Assembly (NCBI GenBank): GCA_900314935.1
Contig: OMXE01000016.1
Span: 1 to 64,000, forward strand
Reading direction: 5' to 3'
DNA: 64,000 nt
Origin: an uncultured Prevotella sp.
GTDB taxonomy: Bacteria; Bacteroidota; Bacteroidia; Bacteroidales; Bacteroidaceae
Made by a program: the position numbers and the translations under genes. This document shows, in pieces, positions 25,174 to 34,242 of this stretch. The stretch's first letter is position 1. Each line of letters begins with the position of its first letter. Below the pieces are notes generated by a model. It saw only the letters and a list, made by a program, of their open reading frames with translations, made no database searches and was not told the DNA's origin.

Positions 25174-26607
25174 ATGGATATACGTTTTCATTATACAACC
25201 GAAAGCAGAACCATCCTCGGCGACCTCTATACACCGGTGGGTGTGTATATGCGGTTGCGCGACCTCTATCCGCAGAGCGCTTTGATGGAGAGTTCCGATT
25301 ACCACGATGCCAACAACAGTCGTTCGTTCATTGGGGTGAACCCGATGGCCTCGGTAGCGGTGAGTCATGGCGAGAGTATCTGTACCTTCCCCGATGGTAG
25401 CGTGGTCCGTCGTCAGCTGGATAAAGACTATCGTACGCATCATGTCATTAACGACTTCCTGGATCGCTTCCAGGTGGAAGGGGAACATGCGGCGTACTGC
25501 GGACTGTATGGCTATACTTCTTTTAATGCCGTGCGCTACTTCGAGGATATCGCCGTGAAGGATGAGACCCAGGAGAAGAACGATGCCCCCGATATGTATT
25601 ATATCCTCTATCGGGATGTGATCGTCTTTGACCACCATAACAGTAAGATTACACTGGTCACGCTCTGTCAGGAGCAATCCGCCACAGGACAGGTCTTAGA
25701 CGACCTCCTGCGTGCCATGAACCGGGGGAATATCAATGCCTATGACTTCCATCCGGTGGGCGATACTTCGTCTTCCTTGACGGATGAGGAGCATAAGGAG
25801 AATATCCGGAAAGGTATCCGTCACTGTCTGCGCGGCGATGTGTTCCAGATTGTACTGTCTCGTCGCTTCATACAGAAGTATGAGGGTGATGATTTCAAAC
25901 TCTACCGCGCCCTGCGCAGCATCAATCCATCACCGTATCTGTTCTATTTCGATTTCGGCGGCTTCCGTATCTTCGGCTCTTCACCTGAGACACATTGTAG
26001 GATAGAGAAGGTAACAGAGGGTTCCCAAACAGCTTATCATGCCTTCATTGATCCTATTGCCGGTACGACGCGACGTACAGGGGATGAGGAGCAGGACCGT
26101 AAGAATGCGGAGTATCTGCGTAACGATCCGAAGGAGAATGCGGAACATGTGATGCTGGTGGATCTGGCTCGCAACGATCTCTCCCGAAACTGTCATGGGG
26201 TGAAGGTGGAGTTCTACAAAGACCTGCAGTACTACAGTCATGTGATTCATCTCGTGAGTAGGGTGAGTGGCGTTCTCGACGATCAGGCTGATCCCATCAA
26301 GACCTTCATAGACACCTTCCCGGCAGGAACGCTTTCGGGTGCTCCCAAGGTGCGTGCCATGCAGCTGATCTCTGAGTATGAGCCTCATAACAGGGGTGCC
26401 TATGGCGGTTGCATCGGCTACATCGGTTTCGACCGTTCTCTGAACCATGCCATCACCATCCGTACGTTTGTCAGCAGGAACGGCGAACTGTGGTTCCAGG
26501 CCGGCGGCGGTATCGTTGCGAAGAGTAATGAGGAATACGAATTGCAGGAGGTGAACAACAAACTCGGTGCGCTGAGAAGAGCTATCCTGCTGGCAGAATC
26601 CATGTAA
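25174..26607 (+). CDS. trpE: anthranilate synthase component I
   Basis: TrpE makes anthranilate from chorismate with ammonia delivered by TrpG. I place the start at 25174 (MDIRFHYTTESRTILGD), where resemblance to the family begins; ATG 25150 would add 8 residues and is possible. The N-terminal feedback-inhibition site is visible as ALMESSDYHDANNSRSF (the LLES-like element that binds tryptophan). The chorismate-binding domain shows IVLSRRF, IAGTTRRTGDEEQDR, ELLxDPKENAEHVMLVDLARND-type sequence, FPAGTLSGAPKVRAM and YGGCIGYIGFD. So the operon is probably controlled twice, by attenuation and by allosteric inhibition. Confidence 0.96.
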   Translation: MDIRFHYTTESRTILGDLYTPVGVYMRLRDLYPQSALMESSDYHDANNSRSFIGVNPMASVAVSHGESICTFPDGSVVRRQLDKDYRTHHVINDFLDRFQVEGEHAAYCGLYGYTSFNAVRYFEDIAVKDETQEKNDAPDMYYILYRDVIVFDHHNSKITLVTLCQEQSATGQVLDDLLRAMNRGNINAYDFHPVGDTSSSLTDEEHKENIRKGIRHCLRGDVFQIVLSRRFIQKYEGDDFKLYRALRSINPSPYLFYFDFGGFRIFGSSPETHCRIEKVTEGSQTAYHAFIDPIAGTTRRTGDEEQDRKNAEYLRNDPKENAEHVMLVDLARNDLSRNCHGVKVEFYKDLQYYSHVIHLVSRVSGVLDDQADPIKTFIDTFPAGTLSGAPKVRAMQLISEYEPHNRGAYGGCIGYIGFDRSLNHAITIRTFVSRNGELWFQAGGGIVAKSNEEYELQEVNNKLGALRRAILLAESM

Positions 26608-26618
26608 ACAATGAAGCC

Positions 26619-27206
26619 ATGAAGAAGAATAAGATTATTATTATCGATAACTACGATAGTTTTACCTATAACCTGTCGCACTTGCTGAAGGAGTTGGGTG
26701 CTGATGTAAAGGTGTTCCGTAACGACCAGTTCGAACTGTCGGCACTGAATGAGTTCGACGGTATCGTACTGAGTCCTGGTCCTGGTATTCCGTCGGAGGC
26801 AGGACTCCTCTTGGATGTGATCCGCACCTATGCCGGTAAGAAACCCATCCTTGGCGTGTGCTTAGGTCATCAAGCCATCGGAGAGGTCTTTGGAGGAAAG
26901 CTCGAGAACCTCTCGGATGTTTTCCACGGCGTGGCCACAGAGGGCTGTCTGGTCATGGAAGACGGGAAGTGCATCGATCCGATCTTTGCGAATATCAGTG
27001 AGCGGTTCACGATGGGAAGATACCATTCATGGGTTGTCTCCACAGACAACTTCCCCGCATGTCTGGAGATTACAGCATTGAGTGATGAAGGTCAGATCAT
27101 GGCTCTCCGTCATCGTGAATACGATATCCATGGTATTCAGTTCCATCCCGAGAGTGTGCTTACTCCAGATGGGCGCACCATCTTGCAGAATTGGTTAAAT
27201 GGCTAA
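26619..27206 (+). CDS. trpG: anthranilate synthase component II, glutamine amidotransferase
   Basis: A 195-residue class I glutamine amidotransferase that supplies ammonia to TrpE. The triad is visible: Cys in LGVCLGHQAIGE, His and Glu in HGIQFHPESVLTPDG. The N-terminal IIDNYDSFTYNLSHLL is typical. In some bacteria the same subunit also serves p-aminobenzoate synthesis, but the trp context fixes its main role. It is the last gene of the operon; after it begins a 1.2-kb repeat region. Confidence 0.96.
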   Translation: MKKNKIIIIDNYDSFTYNLSHLLKELGADVKVFRNDQFELSALNEFDGIVLSPGPGIPSEAGLLLDVIRTYAGKKPILGVCLGHQAIGEVFGGKLENLSDVFHGVATEGCLVMEDGKCIDPIFANISERFTMGRYHSWVVSTDNFPACLEITALSDEGQIMALRHREYDIHGIQFHPESVLTPDGRTILQNWLNG

Positions 27207-27232
27207 TCCCCAACTCTCTTCCACTTCCCTTA

Positions 27233-27270
27233 CTCCCCTCCCTTGAAGGGGAGGGGCTAGGGGTGGGGTT
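27233..27270. repeat. REP-like hairpin element (CCCCTCCC..GGGGAGGGG + GGGGTGGGG)
   Basis: CTCCCCTCCC pairs with GGGGAGGGG around a short loop and is followed by CTAGGGGTGGGG. The same layout occurs at 46625 (inside prfC), 48778, 53290 and, more divergent, 55230. Confidence 0.75.
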
Positions 27271-27363
27271 ACCTTTACCTTCATATTATTTCGATTTACT
27301 AAAATTCACGCAAGGTACACAAAAAAACCCCGAAACCCTAATAAATAAAGGGGAAACTATCAG

Positions 27364-27751
27364 TTCCAACATACACGTAACATACACCAACATACACTAT
27401 ACGGGCTTCAACATACACGCAACATACACGCTGATGAGTTATTGCAAAGATAAGTGGCAGTTGTTGTTAAGACAACCATGAGTAAACTGGCACTTTACTG
27501 AGAGTTTGTAACGTTCAAACTCAAAAATTCTCTAGAGAATTATCGAGTAAGTGGCCTGTTTACTATGAGAAAGAGGCCTAGTTTCTATGAGTAAGTAGCC
27601 TGGTTCCTTCTTATTCCCACGTTGGGAACTAACTATTCCCATGTTGGGAACAATAACTCTTATGTGAATCTCACGTGTATGTTGAGTGTATGTTGAGTGT
27701 ATGTTGAGGCCCGTATAGTGTATGTTGGTGTATGTTTCGTGTATGTTGAAA
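27364..27751. repeat. 66-bp inverted repeat made of AACATACAC units, 256-bp spacer
   Basis: The left arm (27364-27429) and right arm (27686-27751) are inverted copies differing at about five positions. Each is built from AACATACAC units around a shared core ACTATACGGGC. An RNA across the region could form a long hairpin. The spacer contains TTCCCACGTTGGGAA palindromes (27614-27660) but no gene. Open frames here translate only the repeat. Confidence 0.8.
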
Positions 27752-27935
27752 ATACTCATTTTCCTCGTATATAAAGGCTTTTCCCGTAAAATTCGTGTAT
27801 GTTGTGCCAGTTTTGTGTTCAAAAATAGTTAGGTTTTGCATCGCAATACCTATGTTTTCAGACGCCAATACCTATGTTTTCAGACGCCAATACCTATGGT
27901 TTTACAACTCAATACCATAGGTTTCAGAAACCAAT
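27614..27935. repeat. second cluster of TTCCCACGTTGGGAA and CCTATGGTTTT palindromes
   Basis: Two TTCCCA(C/T)GTTGGGAA copies (27614-27660) and a row of AATACCTATGGTTTT-type copies (27832-27935), two of them with the direct repeat CAGACGCCAATACCTATG. It matches the pair of families at 17362-17490. Confidence 0.7.
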
Positions 27936-28150
27936 ACAGTTGCCCCTGATGCCATCTTAATTTCACTATACTGGTCGTTATGCTTTCGTAGATCTATTAG
28001 GAACGACTCGTTATAGCGTGTGTGAATCGTCGCCTCTACTTCATCATCCCGTTTGTCCAGTAGCGTTAGTACACGGTCATCTACAAAGTTATCTTTCCGC
28101 CGCGTCTTTCTATAGGTTTTGATGTCGCATTTTGCGATATCAAAACTCTT
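27902..28150 (-). pseudogene. possible gene remnant without start codon
   Basis: On the minus strand 82 codons are open between a TGA at 28151 and a TAA at 27902. The translation looks protein-like (DDRVLTLLDKRDDEVEATIH, then TRYNESFLIDLRKHNDQYSE) but has no initiator except near the end, and the promoter-like TACCTTTG at 28240-28247 is followed only by short frames. I cannot name a family. It may be the decayed 3' part of a gene, or chance. The rest of 27936-28418 shows nothing else. Confidence 0.3.
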
Positions 28151-28418
28151 TCATTTTGATTTCCTGTAATGATTGACGTCACAGATCGAAGTCAATCATC
28201 ACCTTCTGTCCCCTGATAGTATAAATCAGGTTCTCTATGCAAAGGTACAACTTTTTTACCTACTAAACAAACTATTTCTCTATTCTTTCAAAGAAATGAT
28301 GATTGTCACGCTTTAGCGAAACTCTTCTCATTTGCGAACGAAGATAATCCCACGAATGCTTACGATTTACTGATAATATGGCTGATATTTAACTCAATAA
28401 ACCCGAGTGGGGTTAATA

Positions 28419-28452
28419 AAAAGAGGATATGCCAGTTGACATATCCTCTTTT
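28419..28452 (-). terminator. terminator of the susC-susD unit
   Basis: A perfect 13-bp stem (28419-28431 with 28440-28452, AAAAGAGGATATG) lies 18 nt after the SusD stop; on the minus strand it ends in CTCTTTTTATT. Confidence 0.75.
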
Positions 28453-28469
28453 CATTTATTATTCCTTTA

Positions 28470-30212
28470 TTATTTCTTCTTGAAATAGGGTAGATCACCC
28501 TTTGTCCAGTTCGTTCCTTCGCCCCAACCAGGATTCTGCTCCAGAACACCTTCTGACAAGATTACCTGATCTTCTGGAATCTTGAAGAAACCACCACCAG
28601 TTTCATTGTAACGCTGCATGAAGTCGTTGGTGAACGCATACTCGCCCGGGGAACCTTCGTTCAGGATGGGGTTACCCGCCTGGTTCTTCACCAGCTCTTG
28701 TACATCGCCCCAACGACGGAGGTCGTTCCAGCGGAGAGCCTCGAAGCAGAGCTCGTAACGACGCTCCTTCTTCAGCAGTGTCAGACTATAGGGAAGATCT
28801 CCCAGTCCTGCACGCTGACGAACAGCGTTCAAACCACTCTTGCCATTGTAGATGGTCTTACCGTCGGTCAGCTCAGAGTGCATCAGCAGTACATCAGCAA
28901 AACGGAGCCATACGAGCGACTGTGTCAAACCAGTCTGACGGTTGTTCTCACTACCATAGTAGTAGCCGTAGCTCAGATAACGACCGCTGTGGTCCTCGTT
29001 CCATGCCTCGCAGCCGAGGTATTTCTTAGCCAGCAGGTCGGTGTTCTCCACTTCCTTGGCAGCATCACCCTTATAGTCGGGGATCTCATCCGCACGTTTA
29101 CAGATAGAGCCTAAACGACGGTAGTCGCCAGCGTAGTCGGGATCCTCATCCCAGTCGGTCCACAGCTTCCAGCACACAGGACCGTTGGAATAGCCCTGCA
29201 CAGAGAACGGGAAGGCAGCCTCGGTGGTCTTACGCGGATTGTAGAACTCCACGATACGGTTGTGGCGCAGCAAACCGTCAGCACTCCATCCGGGAACATT
29301 CGACATCTTCACAGCGAACATGCTCTCGATGTTCTCGTCGGTCTCCCAGTTCAAACCATTCTCAAGGGCATAGGGATAGTCCTTGGCGGTGTAGGGATTG
29401 GTATAGGGCCAGAGGTTACGCTGGTCGCTGACAAGACCGTAACCGCTGTTCTGGATACAATCCTCGAGCCATGAAACAACCTGTGACTTGGAAATGCTTC
29501 CACCTTCAGCGAGGGGCAGTTCAGACTTACCATAGAAGCCAGTGTAGAACAACCATACGCGAGCCATCATACCCTCGGCTGCCCACTTAGAAACACGTCC
29601 GATACCAAATTCGGGATACTTGGTGGATGGACCGGCCTCGATAGAAGCTTTCAGGTCGGATGCAATCTGTGCATACACCTCATCAGGTGTGGATTTGGGC
29701 AGATTCAGAGATTCAGTAGTTAACCTAATTGGTACGCCATTGAATACTTGTGCCAGGTTGAAATAATAGAAGGCGCGGAGGAAATAAATCTCGCAGAGCA
29801 ACTGACTTTTCTTGCTTGCAGAACTCCATTCCGTTACGTTGTCTATGGTTTCCAAGGCATTGTTGGCACGGTTGATACCGGCATAGCGTTGCTTCCAGAG
29901 GGGTTTCATCCAGTCCAGATAAGCGTTCATCAGACGGTCGACACCTTGTGCGCCGATGTTACTCTGGCTACCACCACCCAGACGGTCGTCTGAAGCAATG
30001 TCAAAGACAAAGAAAGGATCTTCCTCCGGGTCGGCCAGATTTCGGTTCATTACGGCATAAATACCATTTACCATCTGAACGGCATCACTCTCGCTGACCG
30101 GGAAATTCGATGTGTCCTTCTTCGTAAGGTTATCTGTGTCGAGGAAGTCCTCACAAGCACAGAAACCACAAATCACGCATAATGCGCAGATTAATTGATA
30201 TATTGTTTTCAT
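28470..30212 (-). CDS. SusD/RagB-family nutrient-binding outer-membrane lipoprotein
   Basis: A 580-residue lipoprotein that caps a SusC channel and binds oligosaccharide or peptide at the cell surface. The signal peptide starts at ATG 30212 (MKTIYQLICALCVICGFCAC) with a lipobox cysteine before EDFLDTDN; the longer frame adds 8 residues upstream. The SusD hallmarks are the start EDFLDT, the TPR region with INRANNALETID and EIYFLRAFYYFNLAQVFNGVPI, and the ending LRWNDLRRWGDVQ ... DQVILSEGVLEQNPGW. It lies 35 nt after susC. No glycoside hydrolase, SusE/F or regulator typical of a full utilisation locus follows, so the substrate is unknown. Confidence 0.93.
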   Translation of the reverse strand: MKTIYQLICALCVICGFCACEDFLDTDNLTKKDTSNFPVSESDAVQMVNGIYAVMNRNLADPEEDPFFVFDIASDDRLGGGSQSNIGAQGVDRLMNAYLDWMKPLWKQRYAGINRANNALETIDNVTEWSSASKKSQLLCEIYFLRAFYYFNLAQVFNGVPIRLTTESLNLPKSTPDEVYAQIASDLKASIEAGPSTKYPEFGIGRVSKWAAEGMMARVWLFYTGFYGKSELPLAEGGSISKSQVVSWLEDCIQNSGYGLVSDQRNLWPYTNPYTAKDYPYALENGLNWETDENIESMFAVKMSNVPGWSADGLLRHNRIVEFYNPRKTTEAAFPFSVQGYSNGPVCWKLWTDWDEDPDYAGDYRRLGSICKRADEIPDYKGDAAKEVENTDLLAKKYLGCEAWNEDHSGRYLSYGYYYGSENNRQTGLTQSLVWLRFADVLLMHSELTDGKTIYNGKSGLNAVRQRAGLGDLPYSLTLLKKERRYELCFEALRWNDLRRWGDVQELVKNQAGNPILNEGSPGEYAFTNDFMQRYNETGGGFFKIPEDQVILSEGVLEQNPGWGEGTNWTKGDLPYFKKK

Positions 30213-30247
30213 AACTTCAATTCTTTTATTTTGCAAATCTTCATTCT

Positions 30248-33200
30248 TTAGAAGTTAACGTTCAGACCCACCTGGAAGGCACGTGACGAAGGATAGTAGC
30301 CACAGTCGATACCAGATGCCCAGCTGTTTCCATTGCCGAAGCCAACCTCAGGATCCATACCAGAGTAGCCAGTGAAGGTGATGAAATTACTGAGAGATAC
30401 ATAGAGACGACACTTCTGTACCGGCAGCTTCGAATAGAGACGTTTGAAGTCGTAACCGAAGGAGATGCGAGAGATCTTGAAGAAGTCTGCATCCTCGATC
30501 CAAACCTTTGAAATCTCAGACATGTTAGCATTCTTACCGTCAGAGAAGCGCGGATAGCGGTTGGTGCTGCCTTCGCCTGTCCAGTACTTGGTATAGACAT
30601 CTGTACAGTAGTTGTCATCGGGATGGTCAGAGAACTGACGATAGCTCTTGGCAACCTGCTGTCCGAAGGAACCATAACCGTTGATACCCAGGTCGAAGCC
30701 CTTATAAGCGATATTGATATTCAGACCTACGGTATAATCGGGATTCGGATCACCGATCATGGTCTTATCACCTTCTTTCGTGATCTTACCATCATGATTG
30801 AGATCTTTGAACATCACGTCACCAGGCTGTAATCCCGCACCCTGCAGTGAATTCTTCTTATCACCGCCGCAGTTACGGTCGAGGTAGTCCTGCAGCTGCT
30901 GCTCGTTCTGGATGATACCTTCCATCTCGTAACCCCAGAAGTAACCGATAGGATATCCAACCTGTACACGGTTGATCTCTGCTGTGTTCTGTGCAATGGC
31001 GTTTTCACTACCGTGGATGATACCCTCGGCGTTAGCCAGACGGGTAACCTCGTTCTTGTTATGCGAGAAGTTGGCAGAGATGTTGTATCTGAAGTCCTTA
31101 CCGATTCTATCGTTCCAGGTCAATTGAACCTCATAACCCTTGTTCTCGATATCACCACCGTTGATATAAGGCGGTTCAGTTCCGTCGATGAGTCTTCCCG
31201 GAGCTACTACCAGCCAGTCCTTGGTGGTCTTCTTATACCAGTCGAACACAACACCCAAGCGGTTGTTCAGCAAACGGGCATCGAAACCGAAGTCGAGCTG
31301 TTCAGAAGTCTCCCACTTTACATCCGGGTTGGGAAGGATATCGGGGAAGGCACCCAAACCTGGGGTGTCCTTGCTGTCAAAGTAATAAGGTTCGTTGATG
31401 TTGATGGTGGCCAGATACTGGAACGTCCTGATATTGCAGTTACCGTTCTGTCCCCAGCTGGCACGCAGTTTCAAGAAATCCAACCAGCTCTTGGTTGATT
31501 CCATGAATGACTCGTTGCTGATGACCCAACCTGCAGAGATAGAGGGGAAGTAACCCCAACGCTTGCCACGTGCGAAGTTGGAAGAACCATCGGCACGGAG
31601 CACGAGTGAAAGCAGGTAGGTTTCGTCGTAGTTGTAGTTGGCACGACCGAAGAATGATGCGATGGCACCCTGTGCTTCTGGACTACCGCCTACTGAGGTC
31701 AACGATTTGTCTATCACATTGGCATTGTCAATAAAGGCATGGTCGAACGAACCCGGGAACTGTGAGTTGCCGTTGGTTACATTGACACCATTACCATAAC
31801 CCCACTTCTCGACAGACTGTCCGAGGAGGGCATCGATATTATGGAGTCCGAACGACTTCTTCCAGTTGATGGTATTCTCCAAAGACCAACGGATGCTGTA
31901 TGACTGGTTCTGTCTAACTTCATCATTGGCTTGCATGTTCTTGGCGCTGAGCTCATAGACAGGAACATAGCTGCGGCTCTCTCTGTGGCGGTAAAGCCAA
32001 CCGGCACTGGTACGCCATGTAAGACCCTTGATAGGTGCGAACTCCAAGAAGAAGTTTGTCTGCAGACGGTGGCCCTTGTTGTACCCCATGCTATTGTTAT
32101 ACTTCATCGATGCCAGCGGGTTGGCTGCCTCGTCGAGGAGGTTCCAGTTGTCGGCCAGGATGTCCTTATACTCGTAATAGCTACCGTCACTGTTGTATGC
32201 TGGCAGCAACGGGGTCAAAGCCAGCAGCGTACGGATGCTGTTTCCATAGATACCGCCCACAGAGACACCACGCTTATCGGTAACAGAGAAGGTAATGTTC
32301 TCACCAACCTTCAGTACGTCACGACCGTGCTTCCTGATCAGAGAATAATCGGAGTTCAAACGAACGGTATAGCGGTCGAACTTCGGATCGGCAGGAGCAC
32401 CCAGCGTACCTGTCTGGTGGTACTTTGTGAAACCAAGTGCAAAGCGAGACAGATCGCTACCACCGTTGATATTGATAGAGGCATTGTGCATCGGAGCATT
32501 GTCAATCGTTGTCTCATCGAGCCAGTTGGTACCATCCCAGGTGCCATTCATGATCAGTGGATACTGTGTGGGGATCTTCTCGGCATAGTTATAGGGTTCG
32601 ATACCCTGGATCTCACGAGCCTTGTTGACAATCTCCATATACTGCTTGGCATTCAACGGGGTTACACCATTGGTGTTCACGTTCTGCCAACCCAGATAGC
32701 CGTCGAATGACACGTTTACATGTCCTGCACCGCCTTTACCCTTCTTGGTGGTAACGAGGATGACACCGTTAGATGCACGGGCACCATAGATGGCGCTGGA
32801 TGCAGCATCCTTCAAGATGTCGATGCTCTCAATGTCGTTCGGGGAGAGGTCATCGATATTGGCACCCGGCACACCATCCACTACATAGAGCGGTGTATTG
32901 GAACCTACGGTACCCATACCACGGATTACAACCTTGTAACCCTCACCAGGCTGTCCAGAGTTCATCACGATGTTCATACCGGATGCCAGACTCTGCAGTG
33001 CACCGAAGGCATCTACAGCATTGACGGCCTCGATGTTCTCTGCGGTAACATGAACCGTTGAACCTGTAACGAGTTTCTTCTGTTGTGTACCGTAACCCAC
33101 AACCACCACATCGTTCAGAATCTCGGAATCTTCTTCCAAAGTAACCTGAACCGTTCTTCCTGCCGTTGGCTTAACGGTAACCGTCTTGTAGCCGACGTAA

Positions 33201-33469
33201 GAAATTCTCAGACTTGCACCTCTGGTAATGGAAATGGTAAATGAACCATCAGCCCCCGTCAGGGTTCCATTACTTTCTGTGCCCACTTCAACAACAGTTG
33301 CACCGATAACCGGCTGACTGTCAGAGTCGAGTACGACTCCCTTCACCTGTGTAGTCTCTTTACCTTGAAACACTTGTTCCTCAGTTGTGACTGGTGTAGC
33401 GGAGACAGTTCCTCCAAACACCATCGTACTGACACAGATGATGGATAGAAATTTCAAATAGTTTTGCAT
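30248..33469 (-). CDS. SusC/RagA-family TonB-linked outer-membrane transporter
   Basis: A 1073-residue TonB-dependent transporter. Order: signal peptide (to ~residue 24), a CarboxypepD_reg-like domain (VKGVVLDSDSQPVIGATVVE...SYVGYKTVTV), a TonB box region, the plug domain (NDVVVVGYGTQQKKLVTGS; PLYVVDGVPGANIDDLSPNDIESIDILKDAASSAIYGARASNGVILVTTKKG), and a 22-strand barrel ending in FQVGLNVNF. It transports the ligand captured by the adjacent SusD. The signature DGVPG..L.P.DI.SI.ILKDAS-A-IYGARA is nearly ideal. No N-terminal STN domain is present, so direct FecR/sigma signalling is unlikely. Confidence 0.95.
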   Translation of the reverse strand: MQNYLKFLSIICVSTMVFGGTVSATPVTTEEQVFQGKETTQVKGVVLDSDSQPVIGATVVEVGTESNGTLTGADGSFTISITRGASLRISYVGYKTVTVKPTAGRTVQVTLEEDSEILNDVVVVGYGTQQKKLVTGSTVHVTAENIEAVNAVDAFGALQSLASGMNIVMNSGQPGEGYKVVIRGMGTVGSNTPLYVVDGVPGANIDDLSPNDIESIDILKDAASSAIYGARASNGVILVTTKKGKGGAGHVNVSFDGYLGWQNVNTNGVTPLNAKQYMEIVNKAREIQGIEPYNYAEKIPTQYPLIMNGTWDGTNWLDETTIDNAPMHNASININGGSDLSRFALGFTKYHQTGTLGAPADPKFDRYTVRLNSDYSLIRKHGRDVLKVGENITFSVTDKRGVSVGGIYGNSIRTLLALTPLLPAYNSDGSYYEYKDILADNWNLLDEAANPLASMKYNNSMGYNKGHRLQTNFFLEFAPIKGLTWRTSAGWLYRHRESRSYVPVYELSAKNMQANDEVRQNQSYSIRWSLENTINWKKSFGLHNIDALLGQSVEKWGYGNGVNVTNGNSQFPGSFDHAFIDNANVIDKSLTSVGGSPEAQGAIASFFGRANYNYDETYLLSLVLRADGSSNFARGKRWGYFPSISAGWVISNESFMESTKSWLDFLKLRASWGQNGNCNIRTFQYLATININEPYYFDSKDTPGLGAFPDILPNPDVKWETSEQLDFGFDARLLNNRLGVVFDWYKKTTKDWLVVAPGRLIDGTEPPYINGGDIENKGYEVQLTWNDRIGKDFRYNISANFSHNKNEVTRLANAEGIIHGSENAIAQNTAEINRVQVGYPIGYFWGYEMEGIIQNEQQLQDYLDRNCGGDKKNSLQGAGLQPGDVMFKDLNHDGKITKEGDKTMIGDPNPDYTVGLNINIAYKGFDLGINGYGSFGQQVAKSYRQFSDHPDDNYCTDVYTKYWTGEGSTNRYPRFSDGKNANMSEISKVWIEDADFFKISRISFGYDFKRLYSKLPVQKCRLYVSLSNFITFTGYSGMDPEVGFGNGNSWASGIDCGYYPSSRAFQVGLNVNF

Positions 33470-33610
33470 AATGTTAATAAGTTTTGCATAAAAATATAAT
33501 AGGTGTTAGAATTATTTGATAGATAGTTTATTGTAAATACAATGATCATCTTCTTGCAAAATGAAGTGCAAGGGATCATTGATTAGTAGTTTTTTGCATA
33601 GATTCTGTTG

Positions 33611-33641
33611 CAAAGTTAATTATTATTTTTCAATCAACAAA
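33611..33641 (-). promoter_or_regulatory. promoter of susC-susD
   Basis: On the minus strand TTTG (33638-33641), exactly 19 nt, then TAACTTTG (33611-33618). The leader to the ATG at 33469 is about 135 nt, long enough to hold regulation. Confidence 0.7.
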
Positions 33642-33793
33642 TTTTTTTAGTGTTTTTTTTACGCTGTTTCTTGTAATCTATGATCGACAGTGTTTTGAAA
33701 GCAGTAATATATTATAAATAAGGTGTAAGGTTTTCAGATATACGAAGGTTCAAGACCATATCGTTAAAGATATTTAATTTTCTAAATTTATTT

Positions 33794-33816
33794 AGTACCT
33801 TGCATTACAAGGTACT
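33794..33816. promoter_or_regulatory. palindromic operator, likely for the PadR regulator
   Basis: AGTACCTTG (33794-33802) and CAAGGTACT (33808-33816) form a perfect 9-bp inverted repeat with a 5-nt spacer. It covers the -33 position of the promoter just upstream of the padR-type gene, as expected for autorepression. Confidence 0.65.
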
Positions 33817-33827
33817 TATATTTTACC

Positions 33828-33835
33828 TATCTTTG
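33828..33835 (+). promoter_or_regulatory. -7 element of the PadR-PspC operon
   Basis: TATCTTTG, 39 nt before the ATG at 33875. Confidence 0.6.
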
Positions 33836-33874
33836 CAGCAGAATAAGAATATAAACGTATATAAACAGAATGGT

Positions 33875-34228
33875 ATGAATATCGAGAATGCTAAGTCGCA
33901 GATGCGGAAAGGGATGCTGGAGTACTGTGTGCTACTACTCCTGAAGCATCGGCCTTCGTATGCCAGCGACATTATCCAACAGCTGAAGAATGCGGAGCTG
34001 CTTGTGGTGGAGGGAACGCTCTACCCGTTGCTGACGCGTTTGAAGAACGATGGACTGCTGCAATACCAATGGCAGGAATCTACGCAGGGACCACCCCGTA
34101 AGTACTATGCCCTCAGTAAAGAGGGCGAACAGTTCCTCGAAGGCCTCGACTCGTCTTGGATGGAACTCTCTAATACGATTAACTACCTGAAAACGATTAC
34201 TCCGAAACTGTTAGAAATGAAGAATTAA
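33875..34228 (+). CDS. PadR-family transcriptional regulator
   Basis: A 117-residue PadR-type winged-helix repressor. The start MNIENAKSQMRKGMLEYCVLL, the recognition segment SYASDIIQQLKNAELLVVEGTLYPLLTRLKNDGLL, the wing QYQWQESTQGPPRKYYALSKEG and a C-terminal dimer helix are all present. I use ATG 33875, because the longer frame starts within the promoter/operator. The perfect inverted repeat at 33794 is a likely binding site. The downstream neighbour is a PspC-domain membrane protein 14 nt away; I recall PadR-PspC pairs in Bacteroidetes, so an envelope-stress role is plausible. Confidence 0.9.
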   Translation: MNIENAKSQMRKGMLEYCVLLLLKHRPSYASDIIQQLKNAELLVVEGTLYPLLTRLKNDGLLQYQWQESTQGPPRKYYALSKEGEQFLEGLDSSWMELSNTINYLKTITPKLLEMKN

Positions 34229-34242
34229 AGAATTAAACAAAT

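Noticed and set aside
27191..27868. Three small ORFs rich in NIHATYT peptides
   Set aside because: They are translations of the AACATACAC arms of the inverted repeat on either strand.
27902..28150. Named gene call for the start-less frame
   Set aside because: No family recognised and no start; kept only as a low-confidence remnant.
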